Shown piece by piece: positions 63,289-64,000 of a stretch of 64,000 nt of DNA; position 1 is the first letter of the stretch, and every line of letters starts with the position of its first letter. Made by a program: the position numbers and the translations under genes. The notes under the pieces were generated by a model. That model saw nothing but the letters and a program-made list of their open reading frames with translations. It had not been told where the DNA came from and did no database searches. This DNA is from Flabesymbios commensalis (taxonomy: Eukaryota; Annelida; Polychaeta; Terebellida; Flabelligeridae). The stretch lies in NCBI GenBank assembly GCA_964017125.1, contig OZ024912.1, forward strand, positions 62,567,282-62,631,281. The letters are read 5' to 3'.

Positions 63289-63698
63289 CATCGGTTTACC
63301 AGTCCACCGTTATGACCTTGTCGTGATTGTCGGCCGTATTAAACACAGCTATAACGTCACGCGAAGACAGATGACAGTAGCTGGTTATTGGGAAAGAGAG
63401 ATGTTACTTCTGTTTGCCTTTACTTTACGCGGTACAACAGTAGTATCATGGATATAGTAGTATATTGTATGTGAGCGTATAAGTGAATCCATTGAGAAGG
63501 GAAGATGTCCACTGACCTTGACAAACTCATCAATCATTGTACTCGAACTCGCCGAAGATCATGATGATAATTCAGAAACGTGCAAGTTAAACGATCGTTT
63601 GCTTTATCAATGGCCTTGATTGTTGAGAATGGTGTGAATTTAGATAAAATCTGTTGTGTCGTACTATATGATTCATATTACTTATATTATAGTATACT
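63289..63698. other. Gene-free stretch
   Basis: Nothing recognised. Confidence 0.5.
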
Positions 63699-63738
63699 TA
63701 AGTTAGTTATTTAGTTAGTTAGTTAGTTAGTTAGTTAA

Positions 63739-63785
<47 letters not shown>

Positions 63786-63834
63786 CTTAGTTACTTAGTT
63801 ACTTAGTTACTTACTTAGTTAGTTAGTTAGTTAG
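63699..63834 (+). repeat. AGTT microsatellite
   Basis: About 33 tetramers of AGTT with some ACTT variants (TTACTTAGTTACTTAG) in the right half. Confidence 0.95.
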
Positions 63835-63842
63835 CTGGATAG

Positions 63843-64000
63843 TTAACCTTTCCAGCGCGGGGATCGAATTTAGACGTCGACGTCCCAGCGCTGGAAAGGT
63901 AAAATATTTATAATGACCATAGACCCATAATCTCATCCTGTCATTGGCAGATGTAGTCCAGTGATAACGAATACATCTGAAGACTACAGGATGCTTAAAT
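63843..64000 (+). mobile_element. Family C MITE, tail replaced
   Basis: TTAACCTTTCCAGCGCGGGG with a small palindrome (CCAGCGCGGG to CCAGCGCTGG) and the first part of the tail to AGACCCATAA; the sequence then switches to a different stem-loop (CATCCTGTCATTGGC to GACTACAGGATG, 63933-63993). Confidence 0.65.

Noticed and set aside
62749-63291. 180-codon minus-strand frame
   Set aside because: It runs through a C element end and two J palindromes; no domain is visible, and the length is within chance for this window.

Overview
This looks like AT-rich intergenic or intronic DNA from an animal, most likely a marine invertebrate; a mollusc or other lophotrochozoan is my low-confidence guess. No frame longer than about 100 codons resembles a known protein, there is no operon-like packing, and the sequence carries a SINE with a 5S rRNA-derived head, a tRNA-derived SINE head, minisatellites and more than 100 short palindromic transposon relics. 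I saw no retrovirus, LTR element or Polinton.

The best host-gene signal is at 10.28-10.80 kb: a GC-rich promoter with CRE, ETS and CCAAT motifs, then an 82-base first coding exon ending in a GTAAGT donor. Its later exons are not recognisable here, so the DNA to its right may be a long intron. Weaker promoter or exon candidates sit in GC-rich islands at 18.8-19.5, 33.1-33.5, 41.0-41.6 and 48.6-48.9 kb.

The rest is dominated by hairpin MITEs, named here for convenience. Families A to I are bounded by TTAA and begin CCCTT, as expected of non-autonomous piggyBac-like elements. A: ends CCCTTTAACCGCC, stem ACTTGAAGTTGTG, loop TGAC. B: stem CATCCACTACAAG, loop TGCC or TGTC. C: end CCCTTTCAGCGCGGGG and a two-level palindrome built from GACGTCAGAATCTGACGTC; about 27 copies. 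D and E: the same stem as A but loop TACC, with unrelated flanks. F: stem TCATTTGAAGCTGG, loop TAAC. G and H: stem with GAGATG, loop TGCC or TGTC. I: end CCCTTTCACCACTGAAG. Family J (about 42 copies) is a roughly 108-base near-perfect palindrome with ends CCCAGCAAACACRAGACGTT and tip CGTC-NNN-GACG. K, L and M are smaller hairpin families.

Layout: 0-9 kb holds A, B, C and E elements; 9.6-10.8 kb two J copies and the promoter/exon; 14.4-16.6 kb a tandem duplication split by 1.5 kb; 18.1-18.8 kb an 18-base minisatellite followed by a GC-rich island; 23.5 kb an 84-base palindrome array; 25.4-26.3 kb a 28-base minisatellite; 31.4-32.3 kb a palindrome and two SINE-like units; 33-58 kb dense MITEs; 50.3-52.6 and 59.3-61.6 kb two copies of a 2.3 kb element (R) with ten internal ~147-base units; the window ends in an AGTT microsatellite and a C element. 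The most notable signals are the shared loop rule GC-T[AG]NC-GC across otherwise unrelated hairpin families and the matched changes in both arms of individual J and C palindromes. Percent identities and copy numbers here are by eye.
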